This document shows positions 51,584 through 59,334 of a DNA stretch of 64,000 nt, in pieces. Source of the DNA: Mycolicibacterium lacusdiani (GTDB taxonomy: Bacteria; Actinomycetota; Actinomycetes; Mycobacteriales; Mycobacteriaceae); assembly GCF_021916785.1 (NCBI RefSeq), contig NZ_JAKCFC010000008.1, forward strand, positions 1 through 64,000, in the 5' to 3' direction. The notes beneath the pieces were generated by a model. The model was not told the origin of the DNA and did no database searches. It saw nothing but the letters and a program-made list of their open reading frames with translations. Made by a program: the position numbers and the translations under genes. Within the stretch, counting starts at the first letter, position 1. Each line of letters opens with the position of its first letter.

Positions 51584-53527
51584 GTGCCGACGCCCCTGCC
51601 ACGTTTCCGTCGCGTCGTCGGTTCATCGTTCACCGCCGTCGTGTGCGCGCTCGTGGTCGCGGGCTGCACGGTCAGCCCGCCCCCGGCGCCGCAGAGCACC
51701 GACACCTCGGAGTCGACGCCGCCGCCGCCGATGAAGGCATCGCAGATCATCGTGGCGATCGACTCGATCGGCGCGGGGTTCAATCCGCACCTGATGTCGG
51801 ACCAGTCGCCGGTCAACGCCGCGATCTCGTCACTGGTGCTGCCCAGCTCGTTTCGGCCCATCGCGGATCCGGCGACGCCGACCGGGTCGCGGTGGGAACT
51901 GGACACCTCGCTGCTGGAGTCGGCGGAGGTCACCGGCGAGAGTCCGTTCACCGTCACCTACCGGATTCGTCCGGAGGCGTCGTGGACGGACAACGCGCCG
52001 ATCGCGGCCGACGACTACTGGTATCTGTGGCGGCAGATGGTGGGCGAGCCCGGCGTCGTCGACCCCGCGGGCTACGACCTGATCACCGGCGTGCAGTCGG
52101 TGGAGGGTGGCAAGACCGCGGTCGTCACGTTCTCCCAGCCGTATCCGGCGTGGCGTGAGCTGTTCAACGACATCCTGCCCGCGCACATCGTGAAGGACGT
52201 GCCCGGTGGATTCTCGGCGGGCCTGGCCCGTGCGATGCCGGTGACCGGCGGGCAGTTCCGGGTCGAGAGCATCGACCCGCAGCGCGACGAGATCCTGCTG
52301 GCGCGCAACGACCGGTACTGGGCCCAGCCCGCCGAGCCGGACCTCGTCCTGTTCCGACGCGGCGGTGCGCCTGCCGCGCTGGCCGACTCGATTCGCAACG
52401 GCGACACCCAGGTGGCCCAGGTGCACGGGGGACAGGCGGCGTTCGCGCAACTCAGTGCCATCCCCGATGTCCGGACGGCGCGCATCGTCACCCCGCGGGT
52501 CATGCAGCTGACGCTGCGGGCGCAGCAGCCGATGCTGACCGATCCTCAGGTGCGCAAGGCGATCCTCGGGTTGATCGACGTCGACCTGCTCGCCGCCGTC
52601 GGCGCGGGCAGCGACAACACCGTCACCCTGGCCCAGGCGCAGGTGCGGTCACCGTCGGATCCGGGCTACGTGCCGACGGCGCCGCCGGCGATGACCAGGG
52701 AGGCCGCGCTCGCGCTGCTGGCCGGGGCGGGCTACCAGGTGCAGCCGATTGAGCCCGCGCCACCGTCGACGCCGGGGACGCCCGCGCCCGCCGACGACCG
52801 GGGCAGGATCACCAAGGACGGTCAGCCGCTGGCGTTGGCCCTCGGCGTGGCGTCCAACGACGCGACGTCGGTCGCGGTCGCCAACACCGCGGCCGATCAG
52901 TTGCGCAGCGTGGGCATCGCGGCGTCGGTGATCGCGCTCGATCCGCCCGTCCTCTACGGCGATGCGCTCGCCGACGACCGCGTCGACGCGATCATCGGGT
53001 GGCATCAGGCGGGTGGCGATCTCGCGACCGCGCTCGCGTCGCGCTACGGGTGTCCGGCGCTGGAGGCCACCGCGGTGCCGACGGCCCCGCCGAGCGGCCT
53101 GCCCTCGACGCCGGTGACCACCACGTCACCGCCGCGCGGTGCCCCGCCTTCGAGTACCAAGCCACCGATCACGAAGCCGCCAACGGCCACGACGACGAGC
53201 ACCACGCCGACCGCCACCACGACGGGCACGAATTCGGCACCCGCACCCGGTGGCGATCAACTGATCCAGGCGCCGAGCAACCTGACCGGCATCTGCGATA
53301 GGAGCATTCAGCCCAGGATCGACGCCGCACTCGACGGCAGCGAGAACATCGCCGAGGTCCTCACGGCCGTCGAACCGCGGTTGTGGAACATGTCGACGGT
53401 GATGCCGATCCTGCAGGACACCACGATCGTCGCCGCGGGCCCCAGTGTGCGGAACGTGAGCCTCACGGGCGCGGTGCCGGTGGGCATCGTCGGTGACGCC
53501 GGGCGCTGGATCAAGACGCCCCAGTAG
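51584..53527 (+). CDS. lpqW: LpqW lipoprotein
   Basis: The 647-aa protein is a lipoprotein: the signal ends LVVAGC with Cys28 as the lipidated residue. The rest is an SBP_bac_5-like solute-binding fold with a Thr/Pro/Ser-rich linker (about 500-570). In mycobacteria LpqW directs intermediates between PIM and LAM synthesis and affects PimE function; pimE is in the same window. A -10-like TAACCT (51571-51576) ends 7 bp before the GTG, so the mRNA is probably leaderless. It overlaps the ClC gene by 17 bp, convergent. Confidence 0.92.
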   Translation: MPTPLPRFRRVVGSSFTAVVCALVVAGCTVSPPPAPQSTDTSESTPPPPMKASQIIVAIDSIGAGFNPHLMSDQSPVNAAISSLVLPSSFRPIADPATPTGSRWELDTSLLESAEVTGESPFTVTYRIRPEASWTDNAPIAADDYWYLWRQMVGEPGVVDPAGYDLITGVQSVEGGKTAVVTFSQPYPAWRELFNDILPAHIVKDVPGGFSAGLARAMPVTGGQFRVESIDPQRDEILLARNDRYWAQPAEPDLVLFRRGGAPAALADSIRNGDTQVAQVHGGQAAFAQLSAIPDVRTARIVTPRVMQLTLRAQQPMLTDPQVRKAILGLIDVDLLAAVGAGSDNTVTLAQAQVRSPSDPGYVPTAPPAMTREAALALLAGAGYQVQPIEPAPPSTPGTPAPADDRGRITKDGQPLALALGVASNDATSVAVANTAADQLRSVGIAASVIALDPPVLYGDALADDRVDAIIGWHQAGGDLATALASRYGCPALEATAVPTAPPSGLPSTPVTTTSPPRGAPPSSTKPPITKPPTATTTSTTPTATTTGTNSAPAPGGDQLIQAPSNLTGICDRSIQPRIDAALDGSENIAEVLTAVEPRLWNMSTVMPILQDTTIVAAGPSVRNVSLTGAVPVGIVGDAGRWIKTPQ

Positions 53528-54752
53528 CGCGAATCTGGTTGCGCTGCCTCGCGTTCTCGATCAGGTGGGCGGTGTAGGCGGCGACGGCGAAGACGGCGAA
53601 CAGCCACAGCGGTGGCCGCGCGAGTTCCCACACGAACAGCGCCGCCCACAGCGGGGCGCGTTGCGTGATCGCCAGCACGCCCGCCGCGCAGGTCAGCGAG
53701 ACCGCCGCGACGTGCAGGTCGGTGCCTGCCCAGTGATTGAGCGCCAGCGTCACCAGCGAGCCGGCCGCCGCGCCGGTCGCCAGCGCGGGCGTGATCATTC
53801 CGCCGACCGCACCCGCCCGCAGGAACAGCGCCGTCGATGCGGGTTTGAGGACCAGCAGTACCGCGGCGCCGCCTATGGTCAGGCCCGCGTCCACGCTGAC
53901 GGTCAGGATGCTGCGGCCGTTGCCGGGCAGTTGCGGCCACCAGATGGAGCAGATGCCCATGACGAGACCGGCGGCGGCAATCGCGGGAACCAGTGTCCAC
54001 GAACGCATCTGAGGCCGTGGTCGCGCGGCCGCCATCACCCGGTCGAACGCCAGGCCCACGGCCACCGACAGCGGGGCGATCGCCAGTCCCAGAAACAGCA
54101 GCAGATAGGACGACTGCGCGTCGGGCCACACCAGCGAGTGCTCGAGGTGGGTCACTGGCGCGGCGACGGCCACGGCAAGACTCGAGGTGATCAGCGCGGT
54201 ACCGAGTGCCCGAGGATGCCAGGTGCGCAACATGATTCGGGTGGCGAACAGTGCGCCACCGAGCGGGACGCCGTACACGGCGCCGAGACCCGCGCCCGCG
54301 GCGCACGCCAGCAGGATCTCCCGATCCCTCGGCGTCAGGGACAGCCGCGACATGCCGAGATCGCCGAACGCCGCGGAGATCTGGCGAGGCGCGCCCTCGC
54401 GTCCCAGTGAGGCGCCCGAGCCGACCAGCAGCACCTGCAGGGCCGCGTCGATCGACATCCGCCACCGCGGGATACGGCGATGGTCGCTGATCGTGGCCGA
54501 CAGGCTGGGCACGTCGCCGCCGCGCCGCAGCGCCCACCAGCCGAGGCCCGCGAGCGCGCCACCGATCATGGGTCCGGCCGCGCGGCGGACCGGGCTGCTG
54601 TCGCCGACGCCGGTGAGCAGGCTGCCGAACGAGTAGTGGTAGGTCAGGTGCTCGATGGCGTGCAGCAGCAGGGTGGTCGCGGCGCCCGCAGCGCCTGCGA
54701 GCAGACCGACGATCACGATGGCGCACGAATACTCCGCGGTGCGCCGAGACAC
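53511..54752 (-). CDS. ClC-family chloride channel/antiporter
   Basis: The 413-aa protein has about eleven helices and the ion-path motif GSGASLGREGAP, which keeps the gating Glu of ClC antiporters. The other usual motif (GKxGPxxH) is absent and GVPLGGALFA is present in the region of the second selectivity stretch. It probably exchanges chloride for protons. Divergent from mshB. Confidence 0.88.
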   Translation of the reverse strand: MSRRTAEYSCAIVIVGLLAGAAGAATTLLLHAIEHLTYHYSFGSLLTGVGDSSPVRRAAGPMIGGALAGLGWWALRRGGDVPSLSATISDHRRIPRWRMSIDAALQVLLVGSGASLGREGAPRQISAAFGDLGMSRLSLTPRDREILLACAAGAGLGAVYGVPLGGALFATRIMLRTWHPRALGTALITSSLAVAVAAPVTHLEHSLVWPDAQSSYLLLFLGLAIAPLSVAVGLAFDRVMAAARPRPQMRSWTLVPAIAAAGLVMGICSIWWPQLPGNGRSILTVSVDAGLTIGGAAVLLVLKPASTALFLRAGAVGGMITPALATGAAAGSLVTLALNHWAGTDLHVAAVSLTCAAGVLAITQRAPLWAALFVWELARPPLWLFAVFAVAAYTAHLIENARQRNQIRATGAS

Positions 54753-54774
54753 CGGCTGAATCTATCTTGTCGGG

Positions 54775-55638
54775 ATGGACGTTCCACGGTTTCTGTTCGT
54801 GCACGCACATCCCGACGACGAGACGCTGACCACCGGCGCCACGATCGCGCACTATGCGCGCCAGGGAGCGCAAGTGCACGTGGTTACCTGCACTCTCGGC
54901 GAGGAGGGCGAGGTGATCGGCGACCGGTGGGCACGGCTCGCGGTCGACCACGCCGACCAACTCGGCGGCTACCGGATCGGCGAACTCACCCGTGCGCTGA
55001 ACCATCTCGGCGTGGCGCAACCGTGGTTCCTCGGCGGTGCAGGGAGGTGGCGCGACTCGGGGATGGCGGAGACGCCGGGGCAGGACCGGCACCGCTTCAC
55101 CGACGCCGGCTTCGACGAGCCGGTCGCCGCGCTCGTCGACGTGATCCACGAGTTGCGGCCGCACGTCGTCGTCACCTATGACCCGAACGGTGGATACGGT
55201 CATCCCGACCACATCCGGGCCCACGAGGTGACGATGGCCGCGGTGACCGCCGCCGCGCCGACGTGGCAGGTGCCGAAGGTCTACTGGACGGTGTTGGCGC
55301 GATCGGCCGTCGACGCAGCTCTGCGTGGGCTGGCCGGCGCGGAGTTGCCACCGCACTGGACGTCGATCCCGGTGTCGGACTTGCCGTTCTGCTACGACGA
55401 CGACCAGATCGACGCGGTGGTCGACGCGCCTGAGAGCCGGCAGGCGAAGGTCGCGGCGATGCGGGCCCACGCCACGCAGGTGAGCGTCACACCAGGAGGC
55501 GAGGCATTCGCGCTGTCCAACGACATCGTGCTGCCCCTGCTGCACACCGAGCACTTCGTGTTGGTCGCGGGCGCATCGGGCGAGCGCGACGACCGTGGCT
55601 GGGAAACGGATTTGCTGTCCGGGCTGAACCTGGGATAG
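54775..55638 (+). CDS. mshB: MshB, GlcNAc-Ins deacetylase
   Basis: The 287-aa LmbE-fold metalloenzyme has AHPDDE with zinc ligands His12 and Asp15, the third ligand His146 in GYGHPDH and the Tyr141 that shapes the site. It deacetylates GlcNAc-inositol in mycothiol synthesis. The order lpqW-ClC-mshB-membrane protein agrees with M. tuberculosis around Rv1166-Rv1171. Confidence 0.94.
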   Translation: MDVPRFLFVHAHPDDETLTTGATIAHYARQGAQVHVVTCTLGEEGEVIGDRWARLAVDHADQLGGYRIGELTRALNHLGVAQPWFLGGAGRWRDSGMAETPGQDRHRFTDAGFDEPVAALVDVIHELRPHVVVTYDPNGGYGHPDHIRAHEVTMAAVTAAAPTWQVPKVYWTVLARSAVDAALRGLAGAELPPHWTSIPVSDLPFCYDDDQIDAVVDAPESRQAKVAAMRAHATQVSVTPGGEAFALSNDIVLPLLHTEHFVLVAGASGERDDRGWETDLLSGLNLG

Positions 55639-55694
55639 CCGGGGCGCGAGGGGGTAAGCTCCGATCGAACCAACGGCCCGATGGAGGGATGGCG

Positions 55695-55802
55695 ATGGAC
55701 CCGGATCTGGATCCCAACCTGCAGCACTGGCAGGACCGCCTGGACAGCCTTCAATGGGTGGAGGGTTCGCTGATCGCGTTGCTCGACAGCATCCCGACCT
55801 GA
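55695..55802 (+). CDS. Possible 35-aa small protein before the Rv1171-like gene
   Basis: An ATG at 55695 with GGAGGG 6 bp upstream opens 35 codons: MDPDLDPNLQHWQDRLDSLQ, then WVEGSLIALLDSIPT, stop TGA at 55800-55802. Codon third positions are GC-rich like neighbouring genes. The residues form an acidic, amphipathic helix. It overlaps the next reading frame by 49 bp. It could be a leader peptide or a real small protein. Confidence 0.55.
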   Translation: MDPDLDPNLQHWQDRLDSLQWVEGSLIALLDSIPT

Positions 55803-56182
55803 CCGCCGACGTCCCCGACTGGCAGCGGCCAGTCCTCCTCGGTGTGCTCGCATTCGACGGTGTCCTCTCGGCGCTGGTAGGTGCGTTCTTCCTCCCGCTC
55901 TACCTCGGCAGCGTGCCGTTCCCGATCAGCGGGTTGCTCAGTGGTCTGGTGAACCTCGCCCTGGTGTGGGCGGCCTCGCAGTGGACGACGACGCCCCGGT
56001 TGGCGGCGCTTCCGGTCTGGGCGTGGCTCGCGACGGTGCTCGTGCTGGCGTTCGCCGGTCCGGGCAAGGACATCGTCTTCGGCGGCACCGGCATCATGCA
56101 GTTGGGGCCAATAGTCCTGCTGGTCCTCGGCGCTGCGCCGCCGGTCTGGTACGTGTTCCGGCGGATGCAGGTGCGCGTCTAG
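55754..56182 (+). CDS. Small integral membrane protein (Rv1171-like position)
   Basis: The 142-aa protein has four membrane helices with DWQRPVLLGVLAFDGVLSALVGAFFLPLY at the start of the membrane part. The ATG at 55754 is uncertain, because it overlaps the 35-aa frame, but no better start is visible upstream of the first helix. It follows mshB as Rv1171 follows Rv1170. Function unknown. Confidence 0.75.
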   Translation: MGGGFADRVARQHPDLTADVPDWQRPVLLGVLAFDGVLSALVGAFFLPLYLGSVPFPISGLLSGLVNLALVWAASQWTTTPRLAALPVWAWLATVLVLAFAGPGKDIVFGGTGIMQLGPIVLLVLGAAPPVWYVFRRMQVRV

Positions 56183-56191
56183 TTCGGCTGC

Positions 56192-56863
56192 TCACCGGAT
56201 GGCGGCGATGCCCGCAAGGATGATGTCGATGCCTGCGCGGAACTGCTCCCTGTCGTCGTGCTCGCGCAGTTCGTCGGCGATCTGCTGAACGAACGGGTAC
56301 CGATCGGGTTCGTCCTGGGTCCAGCGCGCGACGACGTCGGTGAGGAAGCCCGCCCGGCTCGTGTTCCGTGCGACGAGGCGGGCGCCAGCGGCGTATTGCG
56401 CCGCGAGGCCCAGCACGTAACTGACCAGTGACGACGCGGAATCGAACTGCGCTCGCTCGGATACGCCGAGAGCCTGCAACTGTTGGCCGAGGCCCTCGAA
56501 GATCCGCCTCGTTCCGGATTGCCATGGCTCGCGCGAGATCTGGGTGCCCACCCAGGGTCGGGCGTGGATCGAGTCGAACACGGCGAGGGCTATCGCGCGG
56601 ATCGCGTCGTCCGGTGCCGCACCGACCGGCGCGCCGGTCAGCGCTTCGGTGATGACGTGGTCGGTGGCCGCAGCGAGGAGGTCGTCCTTGTTCGCGACGT
56701 GCCAGTAGATCGCCCCGCTGCCGGTCGTGAGCCGCGTCGCCAACGCGCGGAAGGTCAGGGCGGCCTCCCCGTCGGTGTCGAGGATGTCGATCGCCGCGGC
56801 GATGATCCGCTCCTTCGATAGGGCGTCCGACCGTCGCTCGGTCCGTCGAGGTTTCGCGGGCAC
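56192..56863 (-). CDS. TetR-family regulator (TetR_C type)
   Basis: The 223-aa protein has an HTH (about 18-62; ALATRLTTGSGAIYWHVANKDDLLAAA) and a C-terminal domain resembling that of TetR/tetracycline-type repressors. It is divergent from the TetX-like monooxygenase. Two perfect palindromes lie between them, most likely its binding sites. It probably represses both genes until a drug-like ligand binds. Confidence 0.9.
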   Translation of the reverse strand: MPAKPRRTERRSDALSKERIIAAAIDILDTDGEAALTFRALATRLTTGSGAIYWHVANKDDLLAAATDHVITEALTGAPVGAAPDDAIRAIALAVFDSIHARPWVGTQISREPWQSGTRRIFEGLGQQLQALGVSERAQFDSASSLVSYVLGLAAQYAAGARLVARNTSRAGFLTDVVARWTQDEPDRYPFVQQIADELREHDDREQFRAGIDIILAGIAAIR

Positions 56864-56882
56864 GGGGACATCTTGACACGAC

Positions 56883-56927
56883 TGGAACGTTGTTCCATCC
56901 TAAACGCACCATTGGAACGGTGTTCCA
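56883..56927. promoter_or_regulatory. Two perfect palindromic operators, TGGAAC-N3-GTTCCA
   Basis: TGGAACGTTGTTCCA (56883-56897) and TGGAACGGTGTTCCA (56913-56927) are each perfect 6-bp inverted repeats around 3 bp. Their centres are 30 bp apart, about three DNA turns. They fill the 85-bp region between the TetR and the monooxygenase starts. Confidence 0.85.
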
Positions 56928-56948
56928 TTCATCGGCGGCAGGAGCGGT

Positions 56949-58085
56949 ATGACGATCACGATCATCGGTGCGGGGCTGGGCGGTCTGACGCTCGCACGGG
57001 TACTGCACGTCAACGGGATCGAGTCGACCATCTACGAGGCAGAGGCCTCGGCGGACGCCCGCACGCAGGGTGGTCAGCTCGACATCCACGAGTACAACGG
57101 TCAGCCCGCACTCCGGGCCGCCGGGCTGTTCGACGAGTTCCTCGGCCTCATCCACCACGGCGGGCAGGCGGCGCGGGTGCTCGATCGACAGGCGAACGTG
57201 CTTCTCGACGAGCCGGACGATGGCACCGGCGGGCGGCCCGAGGTGCTCCGCGGCGATCTGCGACGGCTCCTACTGGACTCGCTGCCGACAGGGACAGTCC
57301 AGTGGGGCCGCAAGCTGACCGGGGTCTCGGCCATGGGCGCGGGTCGGCACGAGCTGTCGTTCGCCGACGGGTCGGTCGTGGCGACCGACCTCCTCGTCGG
57401 CGCGGACGGCGCCTGGTCGAGGGTCCGGCCGCTGCTCTCCGACGCGCAGCCCGAGTACGTCGGCACGTCGTTCGTCGAGACGTACCTGTTCGACGCCGAT
57501 CGCCGACATCCCGCTGCGGCCGCTGCGGTCGGGGACGGGGCGATGCACGCACTCGCGCCCGGCAGGGGCATCCTCGCGCACCGCGAACCGAACGGTGTCC
57601 TGCACGGCTACGTCGCGCTGAACCGTCCTATCGAGTGGATCGCGGGCATCGGCTTCGACGACCCCGCCGCCGCGACCGCGCGGGTGGCGGCCGAATTCGA
57701 GGGGTGGGCAACCGAACTCACTTCGTTGATCACCGACGGCGACACACCGCCCACGCCCAGGACGGTCTACAAGCTGCCCGTCGGGCTGCGCTGGGAACGC
57801 GTGCCGGGCGTGACGCTGATCGGCGACGCCGCACATCTGATGTCACCGTTCGCCGGTGAGGGCGCGAACCTCGCGATGTTCGACGGCTTCGAACTAGGAC
57901 GCGCGATCGCTGCGCATCCCGTCGACGTCGAGGCGGCGCTCGTCGCCTACGAGGAACCGATGTTCACCCGCGCCGAGGACGCTGCCGCCGAGTCGCACCG
58001 CAACCACGGCTTCTTCTTCGACGATCGCGCCCCGGCAGGTCTGCTCGAGTTCTTCGCGAGCGCGCTGGCTGGCGAGCGCGGTTAG
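56949..58085 (+). CDS. FAD-dependent monooxygenase, TetX-like
   Basis: The 378-aa protein has the GxGxxG dinucleotide fold (TIIGAGLGGLTLA), the GDLRRLL arginine segment, DGAWSRVR and the second FAD motif GDAAHLMSPFAGEGAN. TQGGQLDIHEYNGQPAL resembles the corresponding part of TetX, the tetracycline-inactivating monooxygenase; mycobacteria have chromosomal homologues of that kind with a TetR partner. GGCAGGAG precedes the ATG. Which substrate it oxidises is not known. Confidence 0.87.
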   Translation: MTITIIGAGLGGLTLARVLHVNGIESTIYEAEASADARTQGGQLDIHEYNGQPALRAAGLFDEFLGLIHHGGQAARVLDRQANVLLDEPDDGTGGRPEVLRGDLRRLLLDSLPTGTVQWGRKLTGVSAMGAGRHELSFADGSVVATDLLVGADGAWSRVRPLLSDAQPEYVGTSFVETYLFDADRRHPAAAAAVGDGAMHALAPGRGILAHREPNGVLHGYVALNRPIEWIAGIGFDDPAAATARVAAEFEGWATELTSLITDGDTPPTPRTVYKLPVGLRWERVPGVTLIGDAAHLMSPFAGEGANLAMFDGFELGRAIAAHPVDVEAALVAYEEPMFTRAEDAAAESHRNHGFFFDDRAPAGLLEFFASALAGERG

Positions 58086-59140
58086 TCTTCGGCGTCGTTC
58101 GCGTCGTTCGCGTCGTTTGCGTCCGGTGCTGTGGCATCGGGTGCGGCGGGCTGCTCTGCCGGTTCGTCGTCGTCGTCGTCGACGCCGGTGGTGGTAGCCC
58201 CGGTGGTGGTGTCGGTGTCCGTCGGGGACGTTGTATCCGCCGGAGTCGCCGGGGCCGTGACGCTGCCGCGGACCTCGCCCTGGGCCTGGACCGTGCCGGA
58301 CGTCGTCGTCGTGGGTGCGTCCTCGACGGCGGGTTCGGTGTCGACGTCGATGTCGGTGTCAGTGGTGGTGTCGACGTCGGTTTCGGTCTCGGTGGTGGTC
58401 TCGGGCTCCATCTCGACGGCCGGGTCGGCAGGCTCCTCGGCAGGGGCGTCGACCGGATCGAGTGACTCGGCGGGGGTCTCGGCGGCCGTCGTCAGCGCCA
58501 TCGCGGCCACCTCCGTCGTCTCCGTCGTCGCGAACGGGATGGGCGGAATCGGCGGGATCAGCCAGCCGAAGAAGTAGTTCAACTCCGCGATGCCCAAGTT
58601 GATGAACGACGCCACGGTCGTGGTGGCGACGGCCCCAATGCCATTGATGTACGACCAGATGTTCAACGGATCGTTGACCACCGGGTCGATGAGGTCGTAG
58701 ACCACGCTGTCGGCGATCGGAACGACCAGCTCGTAGTAGACGATCCCCACCTGATCGCCGATGAGGTAGCCGTACGGGATGAACTGCAGCACGTACTGCG
58801 TGAGTTCGACGCCGTAGTTCACCCAGCCCTGCAACCACTGGTAAGCCGCATTGATGCCGTCCGACGCCGCATTGAGCGTGACCGGATCGGCCGGTGGCTC
58901 GGGTATCAGCGCGGCGGCTTCGGGGTCGAGCCGCTCGATGACGTCCCGCGCGATCGCGACCTGTTCGGGCCGCAGCGGCTCGAGGACGACCGGCCGGACC
59001 GACGAGGCCAGGTCCACACTGCGCGCCACCGCTTCCGGGCCGGCGTCTCGGGCCGGCATGGCCGCCGGGGAGAGGGCCACCGCCGACACGGCGAGAGCGG
59101 CCATGCCCGCGGCCAGATGGGAACGCAGATCAACGCTCAT
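58082..59140 (-). CDS. Secreted acidic protein with PE/PPE-like membrane-associated segment
   Basis: The 352-aa protein has a signal peptide (about 1-30), a hydrophobic middle (about 100-200; LTQYVLQFIPYGYLIGDQVGIVYY and LNYFFGWLIPPIPPIP) of a kind found in several mycobacterial envelope proteins, and an acidic Thr/Asp/Glu tail of about 140 residues. The end is a DAN repeat from 9-bp tandem repeats. I do not recognise a family. Its stop overlaps that of the monooxygenase. Confidence 0.75.
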   Translation of the reverse strand: MSVDLRSHLAAGMAALAVSAVALSPAAMPARDAGPEAVARSVDLASSVRPVVLEPLRPEQVAIARDVIERLDPEAAALIPEPPADPVTLNAASDGINAAYQWLQGWVNYGVELTQYVLQFIPYGYLIGDQVGIVYYELVVPIADSVVYDLIDPVVNDPLNIWSYINGIGAVATTTVASFINLGIAELNYFFGWLIPPIPPIPFATTETTEVAAMALTTAAETPAESLDPVDAPAEEPADPAVEMEPETTTETETDVDTTTDTDIDVDTEPAVEDAPTTTTSGTVQAQGEVRGSVTAPATPADTTSPTDTDTTTGATTTGVDDDDDEPAEQPAAPDATAPDANDANDANDAED

Positions 59141-59334
59141 GAAGACGGCCTCTCGCCAGGTGGTGCGTCGATGCAGAACTTACGCGGCCGTCGGCCTCGT
59201 GCAGGCGGTTCTCGAAGAGATGGCCCGCCACTGCGTCGCGCCGCGGCGGCTACTGTGGCCGGTATGCCGGGGCCAGTGTTTTCGAATGGTGAGACGCCGT
59301 GGATGAAACTCGCCGACTGCGGGGTTACACGGGA

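Noticed and set aside
55754..55802. Frameshifted single gene joining the 35-aa ORF to the membrane protein
   Set aside because: The 35-aa frame has its own ribosome site and stop, and the membrane protein is complete without it. No homopolymer suggests a sequencing error.
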